From assembly GCA_945912145.1 (NCBI GenBank), contig CAMEBF010000005.1:1-64000 (forward strand): a stretch of DNA of 64,000 nt, read 5' to 3'. This document shows, piece after piece, positions 9,076 to 16,782 of this stretch. Below the pieces are notes generated by a model. The model was not told the origin of the DNA and made no database searches. It saw only the letters and a list, made by a program, of their open reading frames with translations. The stretch is from an uncultured Clostridia bacterium (GTDB taxonomy: Bacteria; Bacillota; Clostridia; Oscillospirales; Acutalibacteraceae). Within the stretch, counting starts at the first letter, position 1. Each line of letters starts with the position of its first letter. Both the position numbers and the translations under genes were made by a program.

Positions 9076-9963
9076 GTGATTTTTTTGTTTGCTGTTATCG
9101 GAGCCGACGGTTTTCTCGGCTCGTATCTGATCCGCTCCATACTGGACAACACGCAGGATAACGTGCTCGCCTTTGGCCGCGGCGGCGATTGCTGCGGCGT
9201 CGATACCGGGCGCGTGATTCCGTGCGCCGGAGATCTGCTCGATAAGGCGTACCGTCTGGAATTGACGTATAAAATCAACAGCATTCCGAATACCCATGTA
9301 TTGTACACGGCGGCGGTCAGCAATATTGACTTTGCCGCTCAGGACAGGGAAAAGTCGGAACGGCTCAATGTCGGCGTTCTGCGGGAGATCGCCTCGTCGC
9401 TGACGACTCGCGGCAGCTTCCTCTTTACTTCCAGCGACGCTGTCTACGGTGAAGGCGGCGACTACCGCTTTCAGGAGACCGACAGACCGAATCCTTTAAG
9501 CGTTTACGCCGAACAGAAGCTTTCGGGCGAAGCGATCGCTTCGTCAATCGGCGGCACGTCACTGCGGTTGCCGCTGATGTTTTCAAAAAGTCTTTCGCCG
9601 CGCAAAAAGCACTTCTGCGACACGGTGACGGAAAACCTGCGATCCGGCAAGGAAACGCAGCTGATCACCGGCGGCGTCCGTTCGACGCTCGATTATAAAA
9701 CGGCGGCTTCGCTGATTCTGTCGCTCTGTTTGTCAGGTCAGAAGCTCCCCGGTATCATCAACATCGCCGGCGATACGCCGTTATCCCGTTATGAACTGGG
9801 GCTGTTTTTAGCGAAAAGTCTGGGGAGCCCTGAGTCGCTGATCGTTCCGGTCTCGCCGACGGGACAGTTCCGTGAGGGTGCGGTTCGACCGAATTCTACG
9901 CTGATGGATAACACGCTTTTGAAAAAACTTCTGGGAGTTCGAAAAATAGAAATGAAATTGTGA
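9076..9963 (+). CDS. extended SDR / RmlD-like NAD-dependent sugar-nucleotide reductase
   Basis: This is a Rossmann-fold oxidoreductase of the RmlD/epimerase group. The glycine motif is VIGADGFLGSYL at the N terminus. The catalytic block has SSDAVYG followed by YAEQK, matching the S-Y-x-x-x-K pattern. Substrate unknown; a dTDP- or UDP-sugar is plausible for the family. The start is uncertain: the -10 element overlaps the ATG at 9067, so that codon would not be in the mRNA. GTG 9076 falls at the expected +1 (leaderless), and TTG 9085 has a short GGTGAT site in front. I prefer 9076 because the gene at 31153 has identical geometry. A lipoprotein gene follows after nine bases. Confidence 0.75.
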   Translation: MIFLFAVIGADGFLGSYLIRSILDNTQDNVLAFGRGGDCCGVDTGRVIPCAGDLLDKAYRLELTYKINSIPNTHVLYTAAVSNIDFAAQDREKSERLNVGVLREIASSLTTRGSFLFTSSDAVYGEGGDYRFQETDRPNPLSVYAEQKLSGEAIASSIGGTSLRLPLMFSKSLSPRKKHFCDTVTENLRSGKETQLITGGVRSTLDYKTAASLILSLCLSGQKLPGIINIAGDTPLSRYELGLFLAKSLGSPESLIVPVSPTGQFREGAVRPNSTLMDNTLLKKLLGVRKIEMKL

Positions 9964-9972
9964 GGGATTATC

Positions 9973-10644
9973 ATGAAAAAAGGAAAAATTCTGACGGCGA
10001 TTCTGCTGTGCATCGTAACGGCGGTGAGCCTTTCGGCGTGCGCGGCTCCCGGAGGTAACGAAGACGAGACGGGCACCGTTCAGTTTGAAAATGCAGATGC
10101 GGCTTTTGAAGCCATGACCGGCGCGGTGCTTGACGGCAACTATCAGGATGCCGTACGATATTACCAGAGCGGCGCCGCAGATGCGGACAACGCCGATACG
10201 CTCAGCTGGTATTACTATTCGCTTGCCGTGAACGATTACGAAAAGGACGGCTGCATCGGCTATCCGTTGGAGCTTCTGCAGGATCGCATCGGAGATGATT
10301 TCGAGCTTGCGGACGAGAAAATCGGGGAGCTGCAGATCGCGGCGCGCAACTATAACGGCGTCTATACGGACGGCGGCTTCTATATCTATATCGCCGACGG
10401 TAAGATCGCTGTAGGCGACGGCGAGCATCTGACGGGCGACGTTTTCTGTACGGGTGAGCTCGTGAAAAAGGACGAGACCTATTACTGGGCGGAGCATCAC
10501 AACGACGGCGCGGACAAACTGATGTATACCATCACGCTGTCGGACGGCGGCATCTATCTCTCTCCCGTTGAGGGCTATTCCGACAATATGTATGAGGGCA
10601 CCTATCAGTACACCGCCGCAGAGATGCCTGTCCTGCATTATTGA
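9973..10644 (+). CDS. putative lipoprotein, unknown function
   Basis: This 223-residue product has a lipoprotein signal with lipobox LSAC (Cys23). The mature part contains a helical stretch resembling TPR-like spacing (AFEAMTGAVLDGNYQDAVRYY) and then a beta-rich Gly/Tyr/Asp-rich C-terminal half. I do not recognise the family. GAGGG precedes the ATG. It is only nine bases after the SDR gene, so they form a transcription unit from the promoter at 9040. It probably faces the outside of the cell, tethered to the membrane. Confidence 0.7.
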   Translation: MKKGKILTAILLCIVTAVSLSACAAPGGNEDETGTVQFENADAAFEAMTGAVLDGNYQDAVRYYQSGAADADNADTLSWYYYSLAVNDYEKDGCIGYPLELLQDRIGDDFELADEKIGELQIAARNYNGVYTDGGFYIYIADGKIAVGDGEHLTGDVFCTGELVKKDETYYWAEHHNDGADKLMYTITLSDGGIYLSPVEGYSDNMYEGTYQYTAAEMPVLHY

Positions 10645-10652
10645 TACAATCT

Positions 10653-10690
10653 GCCGTGATGTCCCGCGATGTCACGGCTTCAGTTTTGTT
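10653..10690 (+). terminator. probable Rho-independent terminator
   Basis: GCCGTGA (10653-10659) pairs with TCACGGC (10672-10678), followed by a T-rich tail (TTCAGTTTTGTT). It separates the lipoprotein gene from feoAB. Confidence 0.6.
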
Positions 10691-10701
10691 ACATTTGATT
10701 C

Positions 10702-10730
10702 TTGACAAATGGACCCGATGGGACTATCAT
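10702..10730 (+). promoter_or_regulatory. promoter of feoAB
   Basis: A perfect -35 TTGACA (10702-10707) and -10 TATCAT (10725-10730) are 17 bases apart, 36 bases before feoA. I see no convincing Fur or DtxR-type palindrome. Confidence 0.75.
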
Positions 10731-10766
10731 GGATAAGCAATTCAGTAGGAAAAGGGGAAAGAAAAT

Positions 10767-11003
10767 ATGACGCTTGATAAGCTGCAAGTCGGCAAGTCCG
10801 CCGTGATTAGCAAAGTCGGCGGAGAGGGCGCGCTGCGGATGCGTCTGCTGGATATGGGGCTGATTCCTCGTACGGCGGTTACGATGGTGAAGATCGCGCC
10901 GATGGGCGATCCCGTTGAAATCCGTGTCAGAGGGTACGAACTGACGATCCGGAAAGAGGACGCCGGTTATATTGAGATTACGGAAAGCGGGGAAACGGCA
11001 TGA
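10767..11003 (+). CDS. feoA: ferrous iron transport protein A
   Basis: FeoA is a small SH3-like cytosolic protein that supports FeoB-driven Fe(II) uptake. The 78-residue product has the family pattern LRMRLLDMGLIPRTAVTMV and the terminal block IRVRGYELTIRKEDAGYIEI. GGGGAAAG precedes the ATG. Its stop overlaps the feoB start (ATGA), the usual translational coupling of this pair. Confidence 0.93.
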   Translation: MTLDKLQVGKSAVISKVGGEGALRMRLLDMGLIPRTAVTMVKIAPMGDPVEIRVRGYELTIRKEDAGYIEITESGETA

Positions 11004-13006
11004 TTTTTGCGTTGGCAGGCAATCAGAACTGCGGAAAAACGACGCTGTTCAACGCGTTGACCGGCTCGAATCAGCACGTCGGTAATTTTCCCGGCGTGAC
11101 GGTCGATCAGAAATCGGGCGAGATCAAGGGCGCGAAAAACTGTACGGTTGTCGATCTTCCGGGAATTTATTCCATCCGTCCCTATACGCAGGAGGAGATC
11201 GTCTCCCGTGATTTTATCATCGACGGCAAGCCCGACGGTATAATCAATATTGTGGACGCGACGAATATCGAACGCAATCTCTATCTGACGCTTCAGCTTC
11301 TGGAGCTTCAGATCCCGATGGTGCTCGCGCTTAATATGATGGACGAAGTGCGCGCCAACGGCGGTACGGTCAATGTGCAGCTCATGAGCGAGCTGCTCGG
11401 CATTCCCGTTGTGCCTATCAGCGCGGCAAAGGGTGAGGGCGTTTCGGAGCTGACCGATAAGATCGTCGAGGTCTCCAAAAACAGAATCCTGCCTAAGGTG
11501 CATGATTTCTGTCCCGACGGTCCGGTGCACCGCTGTATTCACGCCGTGGCGCATATCATCGAGGATCATGCCCGTAATATCGGCGTTGCGCGCCGTTTCT
11601 GCTCGACCAAGCTGATTGAGGGAGATTCCTATTTCTTTGAGAAATTGGAACTTGACGAGAACGAAAAAGAACTGCTCGAGCACAGCATTGTGGAGATGGA
11701 GAATGAAACAGGCTTTGACCGCAACGAGGCGTTGGCGGACATGCGCTATACGTTTATTGAAAACGTCGTCGCCTATTCCGTCGTTAAGGCGCATGAGAGC
11801 CGGGAACATATCCGCAGTACAAAAATTGATAAGATCCTGACCGGGAAATATACGGCGCTGCCGGTGTTTTTCGGCATCATGTTCCTCGTGTTCTTCCTGA
11901 CATTCAATGTCATCGGTAACAATCTTTCCGATCTGCTCTCCATGGGCATCGACGCGCTCACCGGCGTTGTTGACCGTGGCTTAACAGCGTACGGCATCAA
12001 TCCCGTGGTACATAGTCTCGTGATCGACGGCATCTTCGCAGGCGTCGGCAGCGTGCTGAGCTTTTTGCCGATTATCGTGACGCTGTTTTTCTTTCTTTCG
12101 ATTTTGGAGGACACCGGCTATATGGCGCGTGTCGCATTCGTGATGGATAAACCATTGAGAAAAATCGGGCTTTCGGGCAGGAGCTTTGTCCCGATGCTCA
12201 TCGGCTTCGGCTGCTCCGTCCCGGCGATCATGGCGACGAGAACGCTCTCGTCCGACCGCGACCGCAAAATGACGATTCTTCTGACGCCCTATATGAGCTG
12301 TTCGGCGAAAATTCCGATCTACGCGGTTTTTACGGCGGCATTCTTCGACAAATATCAGGCGTTCGTGATGATCGGTCTGTACGCTTCGGGAATCCTGCTG
12401 TCGATCCTCGTCGCGCTGATTCTGAAAAACACGGTCTTCCGCGGGCACCCCATTCCGTTTGTCATGGAGCTGCCGAATTACCGTATGCCGTCGCCGAAGA
12501 GCGTTGCGCTGCTGCTGTGGGATAAGGCAAAGGATTTCATTCAGCGCGCGTTTACGATCATTTTCCTTGCGACCATTATCATTTGGTTCTTGCAGACTTT
12601 TGATCTGAAGCTCAATGTCGCGCCGGACAGCTCGCAGAGTATGCTTGCGCTGATCGGTCAGCTTTTAGCACCGATCTTCAAGCCCTTGGGCTTCGGTGAT
12701 TGGCGCGTGGTGACGTCGCTGATCTCCGGCTTTTCGGCGAAAGAGGCCGTTGTCAGCACGTTGGCGATTCTGTTGAATACGAATGTTTCGAGTCTCGGCG
12801 CGTCGCTGTCGTCCGTCTTTACGCCTGTAGCGGCGTTCAGTTTCCTGCTCTTTACACTGCTCTATACGCCTTGCGTTGCAGCCGTCGCCACCATCAAACG
12901 GGAGCTGAAATCGGCTCTTGCCACCGTCGGCGTAGTGCTCATGCAGTGCGGCGTTGCCTGGATTGTCGCGTTCGCGTTTTATCAGATCGCGATGCTGGTT
13001 GCATAA
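11000..13006 (+). CDS. feoB: ferrous iron transporter B
   Basis: FeoB is the membrane Fe(II) permease with a cytosolic G-protein domain. The 668-residue protein starts with the G domain: P-loop GNQNCGKTT, switch block NFPGVTVDQKSG, DLPG and the NMMD guanine-specificity motif. A helical spacer of about 100 residues follows, then about eight or more membrane helices with the Gate-type repeats (SFVPMLIGFGCSVPA and the FSAKEAVV segment). Length is normal for clostridial FeoB. It lies in the feoAB operon; a small AATGCAG repeat tract and a short hairpin follow. Confidence 0.95.
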   Translation: MIFALAGNQNCGKTTLFNALTGSNQHVGNFPGVTVDQKSGEIKGAKNCTVVDLPGIYSIRPYTQEEIVSRDFIIDGKPDGIINIVDATNIERNLYLTLQLLELQIPMVLALNMMDEVRANGGTVNVQLMSELLGIPVVPISAAKGEGVSELTDKIVEVSKNRILPKVHDFCPDGPVHRCIHAVAHIIEDHARNIGVARRFCSTKLIEGDSYFFEKLELDENEKELLEHSIVEMENETGFDRNEALADMRYTFIENVVAYSVVKAHESREHIRSTKIDKILTGKYTALPVFFGIMFLVFFLTFNVIGNNLSDLLSMGIDALTGVVDRGLTAYGINPVVHSLVIDGIFAGVGSVLSFLPIIVTLFFFLSILEDTGYMARVAFVMDKPLRKIGLSGRSFVPMLIGFGCSVPAIMATRTLSSDRDRKMTILLTPYMSCSAKIPIYAVFTAAFFDKYQAFVMIGLYASGILLSILVALILKNTVFRGHPIPFVMELPNYRMPSPKSVALLLWDKAKDFIQRAFTIIFLATIIIWFLQTFDLKLNVAPDSSQSMLALIGQLLAPIFKPLGFGDWRVVTSLISGFSAKEAVVSTLAILLNTNVSSLGASLSSVFTPVAAFSFLLFTLLYTPCVAAVATIKRELKSALATVGVVLMQCGVAWIVAFAFYQIAMLVA

Positions 13007-13007
13007 A

Positions 13008-13041
13008 AATGCAGAATGCAGAATGATGAATGCAGAATGAA
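13008..13041. repeat. short tandem ATGCAGAATG-type repeat
   Basis: AATGCAGAATGCAGAATGAT and the bases after it form three imperfect copies of a 7-10 base unit directly after feoB. Such tracts occur between genes in this group of bacteria; here it is non-coding and has no obvious role. Confidence 0.5.
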
Positions 13042-13176
13042 TCCAATAGGTATGTTTTGCGAAATACAAAAAGAATCTTTTTGAGAGGGTGGCTGTTGCT
13101 GCCCTTTTTTTTATTAAGATTTTCCGTGCTATTAGGATTAAAAACAGTCAATAGATTGTTCCTTATTGGCTAAAAA

Positions 13177-13197
13177 TCCATATACTGATAATATGGA
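13177..13197 (+). promoter_or_regulatory. palindromic operator candidate of the Xre-type regulator
   Basis: TCCATAT (13177-13183) and ATATGGA (13191-13197) form a perfect inverted repeat with a 7-base centre. It overlaps -10-like sequences (TATACT, GATAAT) about 30 bases before the HTH gene. Autorepression is inference. Confidence 0.5.
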
Positions 13198-13226
13198 ATC
13201 CATGCAATAGACTTTGGAGGAGCAAG

Positions 13227-13547
13227 ATGGAAAAGGCTGAGTTGGGTAAAAAGATCCGTGAAGCGCGGAAACAACGTAAACTGACACAGGAAGCGTTGGC
13301 AGAAAAGGCGAATATCGGCGTGGTATATCTCGGCGAGATTGAACGCGGACTGAAAATGCCGAGTGTCGCGGTGTTTATCCGCATCGTCGAAGCACTGGAC
13401 ATTTCGGCTGATTTCATTTTGCGCGATGAATTGCCGTCAGGCAGGGAGTTTGTGTTTGACGAGCTGACGGAAAAATTAGCGTCGCTGACGCCGAAGCAGC
13501 GCAAGACCGCTGCGGACATACTCGACGCCTATATCAGAAATTTATAA
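13227..13547 (+). CDS. small Xre-family HTH transcriptional regulator
   Basis: This 106-residue cytosolic DNA-binding protein has a Cro/CI-type helix-turn-helix at about residues 6-62 (GKKIREARKQRKLTQEALAEK, then the recognition-helix segment VVYLGEIERGLKMPSV). A C-terminal helix (LTPKQRKTAADILDAYIRNL) may dimerise. GGAGGAG precedes the ATG. A palindrome lies in the promoter region and a terminator follows. Targets unknown; it could be phage- or TA-derived, but no toxin is adjacent. Confidence 0.85.
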   Translation: MEKAELGKKIREARKQRKLTQEALAEKANIGVVYLGEIERGLKMPSVAVFIRIVEALDISADFILRDELPSGREFVFDELTEKLASLTPKQRKTAADILDAYIRNL

Positions 13548-13557
13548 TAATAACAAT

Positions 13558-13592
13558 GAAGAGCCGGAAAAATTCGGTTCTTTATTTTTTTC
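13558..13592 (+). terminator. Rho-independent terminator after the Xre regulator
   Basis: GAGCCG (13561-13566) pairs with CGGTTC (with one G-T pair) and is followed by TTTATTTTTTT. Confidence 0.7.
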
Positions 13593-13638
13593 TGACAAGA
13601 AGCGACATATTTTTTTTACTTTGAGTTTTATAATAGCT

Positions 13639-13676
13639 AATAGCATAGAATCAATGCTATTATTATTTTTTTTTGG
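13639..13676 (+). promoter_or_regulatory. hairpin with T run in the leader of the AbrB-like gene
   Basis: AATAGCAT (13639-13646) and ATGCTATT (13654-13661) form a perfect 8-base-pair stem followed by ATTATTTTTTTTT and then the GGGAGG ribosome site. It could be an operator, or an intrinsic terminator or attenuator in front of the gene at 13689. Confidence 0.5.
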
Positions 13677-13688
13677 GAGGAATAAAAG

Positions 13689-13871
13689 ATGGCGCATATC
13701 GGTGTGATTCGAAGCGTTGACAGCCTTGGGCGTTTTGTGATACCGAAAGAGTATCGGGAATTTTACCATATTGAAAAAGGTAATTCCTTAGAAATCTATA
13801 TGACAAAAGAGGGTATTTTGATTAAAAATCCGGAATTTGAGGTTATACCGATTGCTGATAAAACGGATTAA
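13689..13871 (+). CDS. AbrB/SpoVT-family DNA-binding protein
   Basis: This 60-residue protein is essentially one SpoVT-AbrB swapped-hairpin domain: GVIRSVDSLGRFVIPKEYR at the start, then the EKGNSLEIYMTKEGILIKN strand block. Such proteins dimerise and act as transition-state regulators or antitoxins. No toxin gene is adjacent. GGGAGG lies at good spacing before the ATG. A hairpin with a T run lies in its leader and a strong bidirectional terminator follows. Confidence 0.85.
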   Translation: MAHIGVIRSVDSLGRFVIPKEYREFYHIEKGNSLEIYMTKEGILIKNPEFEVIPIADKTD

Positions 13872-13879
13872 ATAATTTA

Positions 13880-13907
13880 AGAGCCGGGATTTCCCGGCTC
13901 TAATTTT
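13880..13907. terminator. strong bidirectional terminator
   Basis: AGAGCCGGGA and TCCCGGCTCT (13880-13901) form a perfect 10-base-pair stem with a two-base centre and T/A tracts on both sides. It ends the AbrB-like gene on the plus strand. On the minus strand it begins at the very stop codon of the MocR-like gene. Confidence 0.85.
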
Positions 13908-14976
13908 TCATCTTTCGTCTCATGCGGTTCAGGTGCCGTTCAAAGCTGCCGTTGCTGATGAACTCGGCGAGTACATACTGATCGATCACGGGCACGGTGC
14001 AGGAATAAAAACCGAGCTTTTTTTCATACTCCGCAGCCAGTCGTTCCGGCAGGATCATATAGCCCATTCGCATGGACGGCGTCAGGCTTTTGGAAAATGT
14101 ATTCACATAGATGACGCGTCCGGCCTTATCCATCGAAAAAATCGTCTCCACGGGCTTTGCGTTGACGGCAAATTCGGAGGAAAAATCGTCCTCGACGATG
14201 ATGCCGTCGTTGTCTTTCGCCCATGCGAGATATTCAAAACGCTTGGCGGCCGGCGCGGTGATACCGGTCGGATAGCTTCGGTACGGCGTGACATGGATCA
14301 CCTTCGCGTTCGTTTTTTGCAGGCTTTCGGTCGCGATGCCCCATGCGTCGAGCGGCAGCATCTCACAGACGGCACCGTTCGCCTCGTAAACGAGTCGGAT
14401 CTTTTCATACGACGGATCTTCCAGCCCGTAGACCGTGTTCCGACCGAGGAGCTGCACGATCATACCGTAAAGGTATTCCGCGCCGGAGCCGATAACGATC
14501 TGTTCCGGTGAGACATTCATGCCGCGGTACCGCGCCAAAAAATCGGAAACCGCATTGCGGAGATTCGCGCAGCCGTTGTGCGGAGATTTGGTCAGTAGTG
14601 CTTCCCCGTAATGCGAGAGCACCTGCCGCATGATCTTGGAGTAAGTCGAAAACGGAAAATCCGCGTCGATCTCCGCATTCTCACCGGCGTCCTGTGAAGT
14701 TTGGCTGTTTTGAACCGCTGGGAGCATCATGTTGTCGGGACTGCATACGAAATAGCCGCTGCGCTCTTTGGAAACAATATAGCCTTCATCGGCAAGCAGA
14801 CGGTAGGCAGCTTCGACGGTGATCACGCTGACACCGAGATGCTCGGCCAGCGTCCGTTTTGACGGCAGCTTGGATCCGGGCTTGATGCGGTTTTCTGCAA
14901 TGTCAGTGCGGATCATCTTGTAAAGATAGACGTAAATCGGCTCGTTCTGCCGGTCGGTTAAGGAATAAGTAAACAT
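13900..14976 (-). CDS. MocR/PdxR-type GntR regulator with shortened aminotransferase domain
   Basis: The N-terminal GntR winged helix (residues 1-75, KLPSKRTLAEHLGVSVITVE) is fused to an aspartate-aminotransferase-like domain. That domain has the VIGSGAEYLYGMI block and the PLP-binding Lys in NTFSKSLTPSMRMGY. MocR proteins sense PLP or related amines and control vitamin B6 or amine genes. At 358 residues it is about 100 short: the frame stops after ERHLNRMRRKMKN, where the C-terminal small subdomain normally begins, and the stop codon lies in the terminator stem. It is divergent from an ECF S component, which it probably regulates. It could be functional or decaying. Confidence 0.85.
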   Translation of the reverse strand: MFTYSLTDRQNEPIYVYLYKMIRTDIAENRIKPGSKLPSKRTLAEHLGVSVITVEAAYRLLADEGYIVSKERSGYFVCSPDNMMLPAVQNSQTSQDAGENAEIDADFPFSTYSKIMRQVLSHYGEALLTKSPHNGCANLRNAVSDFLARYRGMNVSPEQIVIGSGAEYLYGMIVQLLGRNTVYGLEDPSYEKIRLVYEANGAVCEMLPLDAWGIATESLQKTNAKVIHVTPYRSYPTGITAPAAKRFEYLAWAKDNDGIIVEDDFSSEFAVNAKPVETIFSMDKAGRVIYVNTFSKSLTPSMRMGYMILPERLAAEYEKKLGFYSCTVPVIDQYVLAEFISNGSFERHLNRMRRKMKN

Positions 14977-15007
14977 CTGGTTATAAAAAAACTTCCTTTT
15001 CTGGATA

Positions 15008-15035
15008 TTGAAATCAGTTCAGAATCTATTATAAT
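15008..15035 (+). promoter_or_regulatory. promoter of the ECF S-component gene
   Basis: TTGAAA (15008-15013) and a perfect TATAAT (15030-15035) are 16 bases apart in the divergent region between the MocR-like gene and the transporter gene. Confidence 0.65.
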
Positions 15036-15069
15036 AGACGTCGCAAAGAAAGTCAAGGAGGTAGGACTT

Positions 15070-15603
15070 ATGGCAAACAAAAAAGAAAAAACAATCTATT
15101 CCGTGAAATGGCTGACGATCACGGCGATGTTTATGGCGATGAATATTGTGATGAGCATGAGTATTTTCAGCATTCCCGTGCCCGGCGGACATATGTATCT
15201 CAACGATCTGATCATCTGCACCGCGGCAATCCTGCTCGACCCGCTCGGCGCGTTTCTGGTTGGCGGCGTCGGCGCGTTCTTAGGCGACCTGTTCTTCTAC
15301 CCGGCTCCGATGTTCGTCTCTCTTGTCGTGCACGGCCTGCAGGCGGTCGTTGTCTCCGTCTGTGCGAGAAAGATTATGAAGAATAAAAAAGCGGTCGGCG
15401 CGATCATCGGCGTGATTCTCGGTATCGTTATCAATGTCGTCGGCTATTCCATCGGACGTGAGTTCATCTACGGCAATCCCGGTTCGGCACTCGCAAAACT
15501 CCCGTATCAGATTTTGCAGGCAACCACCGGTTCGGTGCTGGCTCTGATCCTCTGCTATCCCTGCAAGCTGACGGAACTGTACCGCAAAATCATGAAAATG
15601 TGA
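15070..15603 (+). CDS. ECF transporter S component, possibly for a vitamin B6 form
   Basis: This 177-residue membrane protein has five or six hydrophobic segments. It carries the ECF S-component pattern VKWLTITAMFMAMNIVMSM, the GGHMYLNDLIICTAAILLDPLGA block and DLFFYPAPMFVSLVVHGLQ. It needs the shared EcfAT module, which is absent here. Substrate is inference: the divergent MocR/PdxR-type regulator suggests pyridoxal or pyridoxine, but a thiamine precursor (HmpT-like) is an alternative. GGAGGTAGG precedes the ATG. Confidence 0.85.
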   Translation: MANKKEKTIYSVKWLTITAMFMAMNIVMSMSIFSIPVPGGHMYLNDLIICTAAILLDPLGAFLVGGVGAFLGDLFFYPAPMFVSLVVHGLQAVVVSVCARKIMKNKKAVGAIIGVILGIVINVVGYSIGREFIYGNPGSALAKLPYQILQATTGSVLALILCYPCKLTELYRKIMKM

Positions 15604-15617
15604 ACGAATGTAGATGA

Positions 15618-15851
15618 CTTTCTGAATCGGGCGTCTATTCTTTCCGGTATCATTTTGTTGGGGATAAAAAAACAGCGAGTTTTAGAAGAATTAACGAAAA
15701 AACACCTTGTGGCGGGGCATATACTGAAATTTATTATTTCGATGATAACGGACAATCGGTTGATAAATCAAAGGCTGTTCGTTGTATTATCAGTGAATTT
15801 GCCGAAGACGGAACACTATTAAACAACTTTTGGCTGCTTAAATGGTTTTGA
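15618..15851 (+). pseudogene. remnant of a small gene without start codon
   Basis: Between an in-frame TGA at 15615 and the TGA at 15849 lies an open frame of 77 codons with no ATG, GTG or TTG. It reads like the C-terminal part of a small protein (TEIYYFDDNGQSVDKSKAVR, ending LLNNFWLLKWF). Sequence is more AT-rich than its neighbours. The rest of 15852-16030 shows no gene. Most likely decayed sequence beside the phage remnants; low confidence. Confidence 0.35.
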
Positions 15852-16031
15852 CTGACAGGATTGTACAAGAAGCATATGATAAAAGTAAAATATTGCAAAA
15901 GTAGTTAGAATTTGAAGCTAAACAACTAATCTTAAAACCAGCTTGTTCAACGGCGTGCTGTCGTTCTGCTGTGTAGCGGACGCCGGACGGTGACCCGACT
16001 ATTTCACTATAAGCGCGTTATCGATAAGAAG

Positions 16032-16060
16032 AGCCGTCCTCTTGTGGGGACGGTTTTTTT
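16032..16060 (+). terminator. Rho-independent terminator at the edge of the phage remnant
   Basis: CCGTCC (16034-16039) pairs with GGACGG (16048-16053), followed by TTTTTTT. An open frame runs through it, but homology to phage genes begins only after it, so the hairpin marks the left border of the remnant. Confidence 0.75.
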
Positions 16061-16643
16061 GCATTTACGAAACAGATTGCTTTCACAGCGCGTTGATGAC
16101 ATATATCATCCGGAATGGCAGGGCAAGGTCTATACGATGGACGAGCTGAAAAGCGTATGCGATCTTGGTACGGTGACCGGGCTTTGCGGCGCGAACTGTT
16201 ACCATTCGTATTCTCCGTTCATTCCGGGCATATCGAAACGCACCTATACCGACGAAGAGCTCGAACGCATGAAGCAAGAAGAACTGACGCCGCGAGAATA
16301 CGGCGGCAAGCAGTACACCAAATACGAAGCACTACAGCGGCAGCGGAAGCTTGAAACGACAATGCGCGCCCAGCGTCAGAAGATTAAACTGCTCGAAACA
16401 GGCGGCGCGAATGAGGACGATATTATCAATGCCCGATGTCGGTATCGCGGAACGTCCGCCGAGTATGCGCGATTCTCCAAAGCGATGGAGCTTCCGCAGC
16501 AGAGAGACCGGGTCTATATCGACGGTCTCGGCGATGTCGGAAAAGGGAAATATACAAAGAAAGTATCGCAAAAGGAGTTTACAAATCATAAAAATGATGA
16601 TATAATATTATCAAAACAATCATCAGACAATCCTGTACTGTAA
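16061..16643 (+). pseudogene. remnant of a phage minor capsid protein gene
   Basis: The frame from about 16090 reads like the C-terminal part of phage minor capsid protein 2 family members: HPEWQGKVYTMDELK, then GLCGANCYHSYSPFIPGIS, YTDEELERMKQEE and a Gln/Arg-rich helix (ALQRQRKLETTMRAQRQKI) ending YIDGLGD. Full proteins of this family are usually much longer, so the N-terminal part is missing. The left edge is at the terminator 16032-16060. It is followed by a small hairpin and a phage scaffold gene in the usual phage head-gene order, so this is a prophage fragment rather than a single captured gene. Confidence 0.75.
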
Positions 16644-16664
16644 AAAACGAAAACTAAATGATTC

Positions 16665-16694
16665 AAGCGCTTTGCTACGGCATGGCGCTTTTTT
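16665..16694 (+). terminator. hairpin with T run between phage genes
   Basis: AAGCGC (16665-16670) pairs with GCGCTT (16685-16690), followed by TTTTC. It lies between the minor capsid remnant and the scaffold gene. Confidence 0.5.
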
Positions 16695-16782
16695 CATACC
16701 CAAATTACCCCGCCGGAGGTTATCCGGCTGACTTTCAACCGCAGACAGAGCGGTATAAACATCATGTAGAAAGGACAAAACC

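Noticed and set aside
9808-10638. Minus-strand frame of 276 codons opposite the lipoprotein at 9973
   Set aside because: Antisense shadow without motifs or ribosome site; the plus-strand frame has a lipobox and good ribosome site.
13227-13871. Toxin-antitoxin module made of the Xre and AbrB-like genes
   Set aside because: Both encode DNA-binding proteins, separated by a terminator, and no toxin-like gene is adjacent.
15990-16060. N-terminal part of the formal 217-codon frame at the phage remnant
   Set aside because: This stretch encodes a strong terminator hairpin and has no similarity to phage proteins, so it was left out of the minor capsid remnant.
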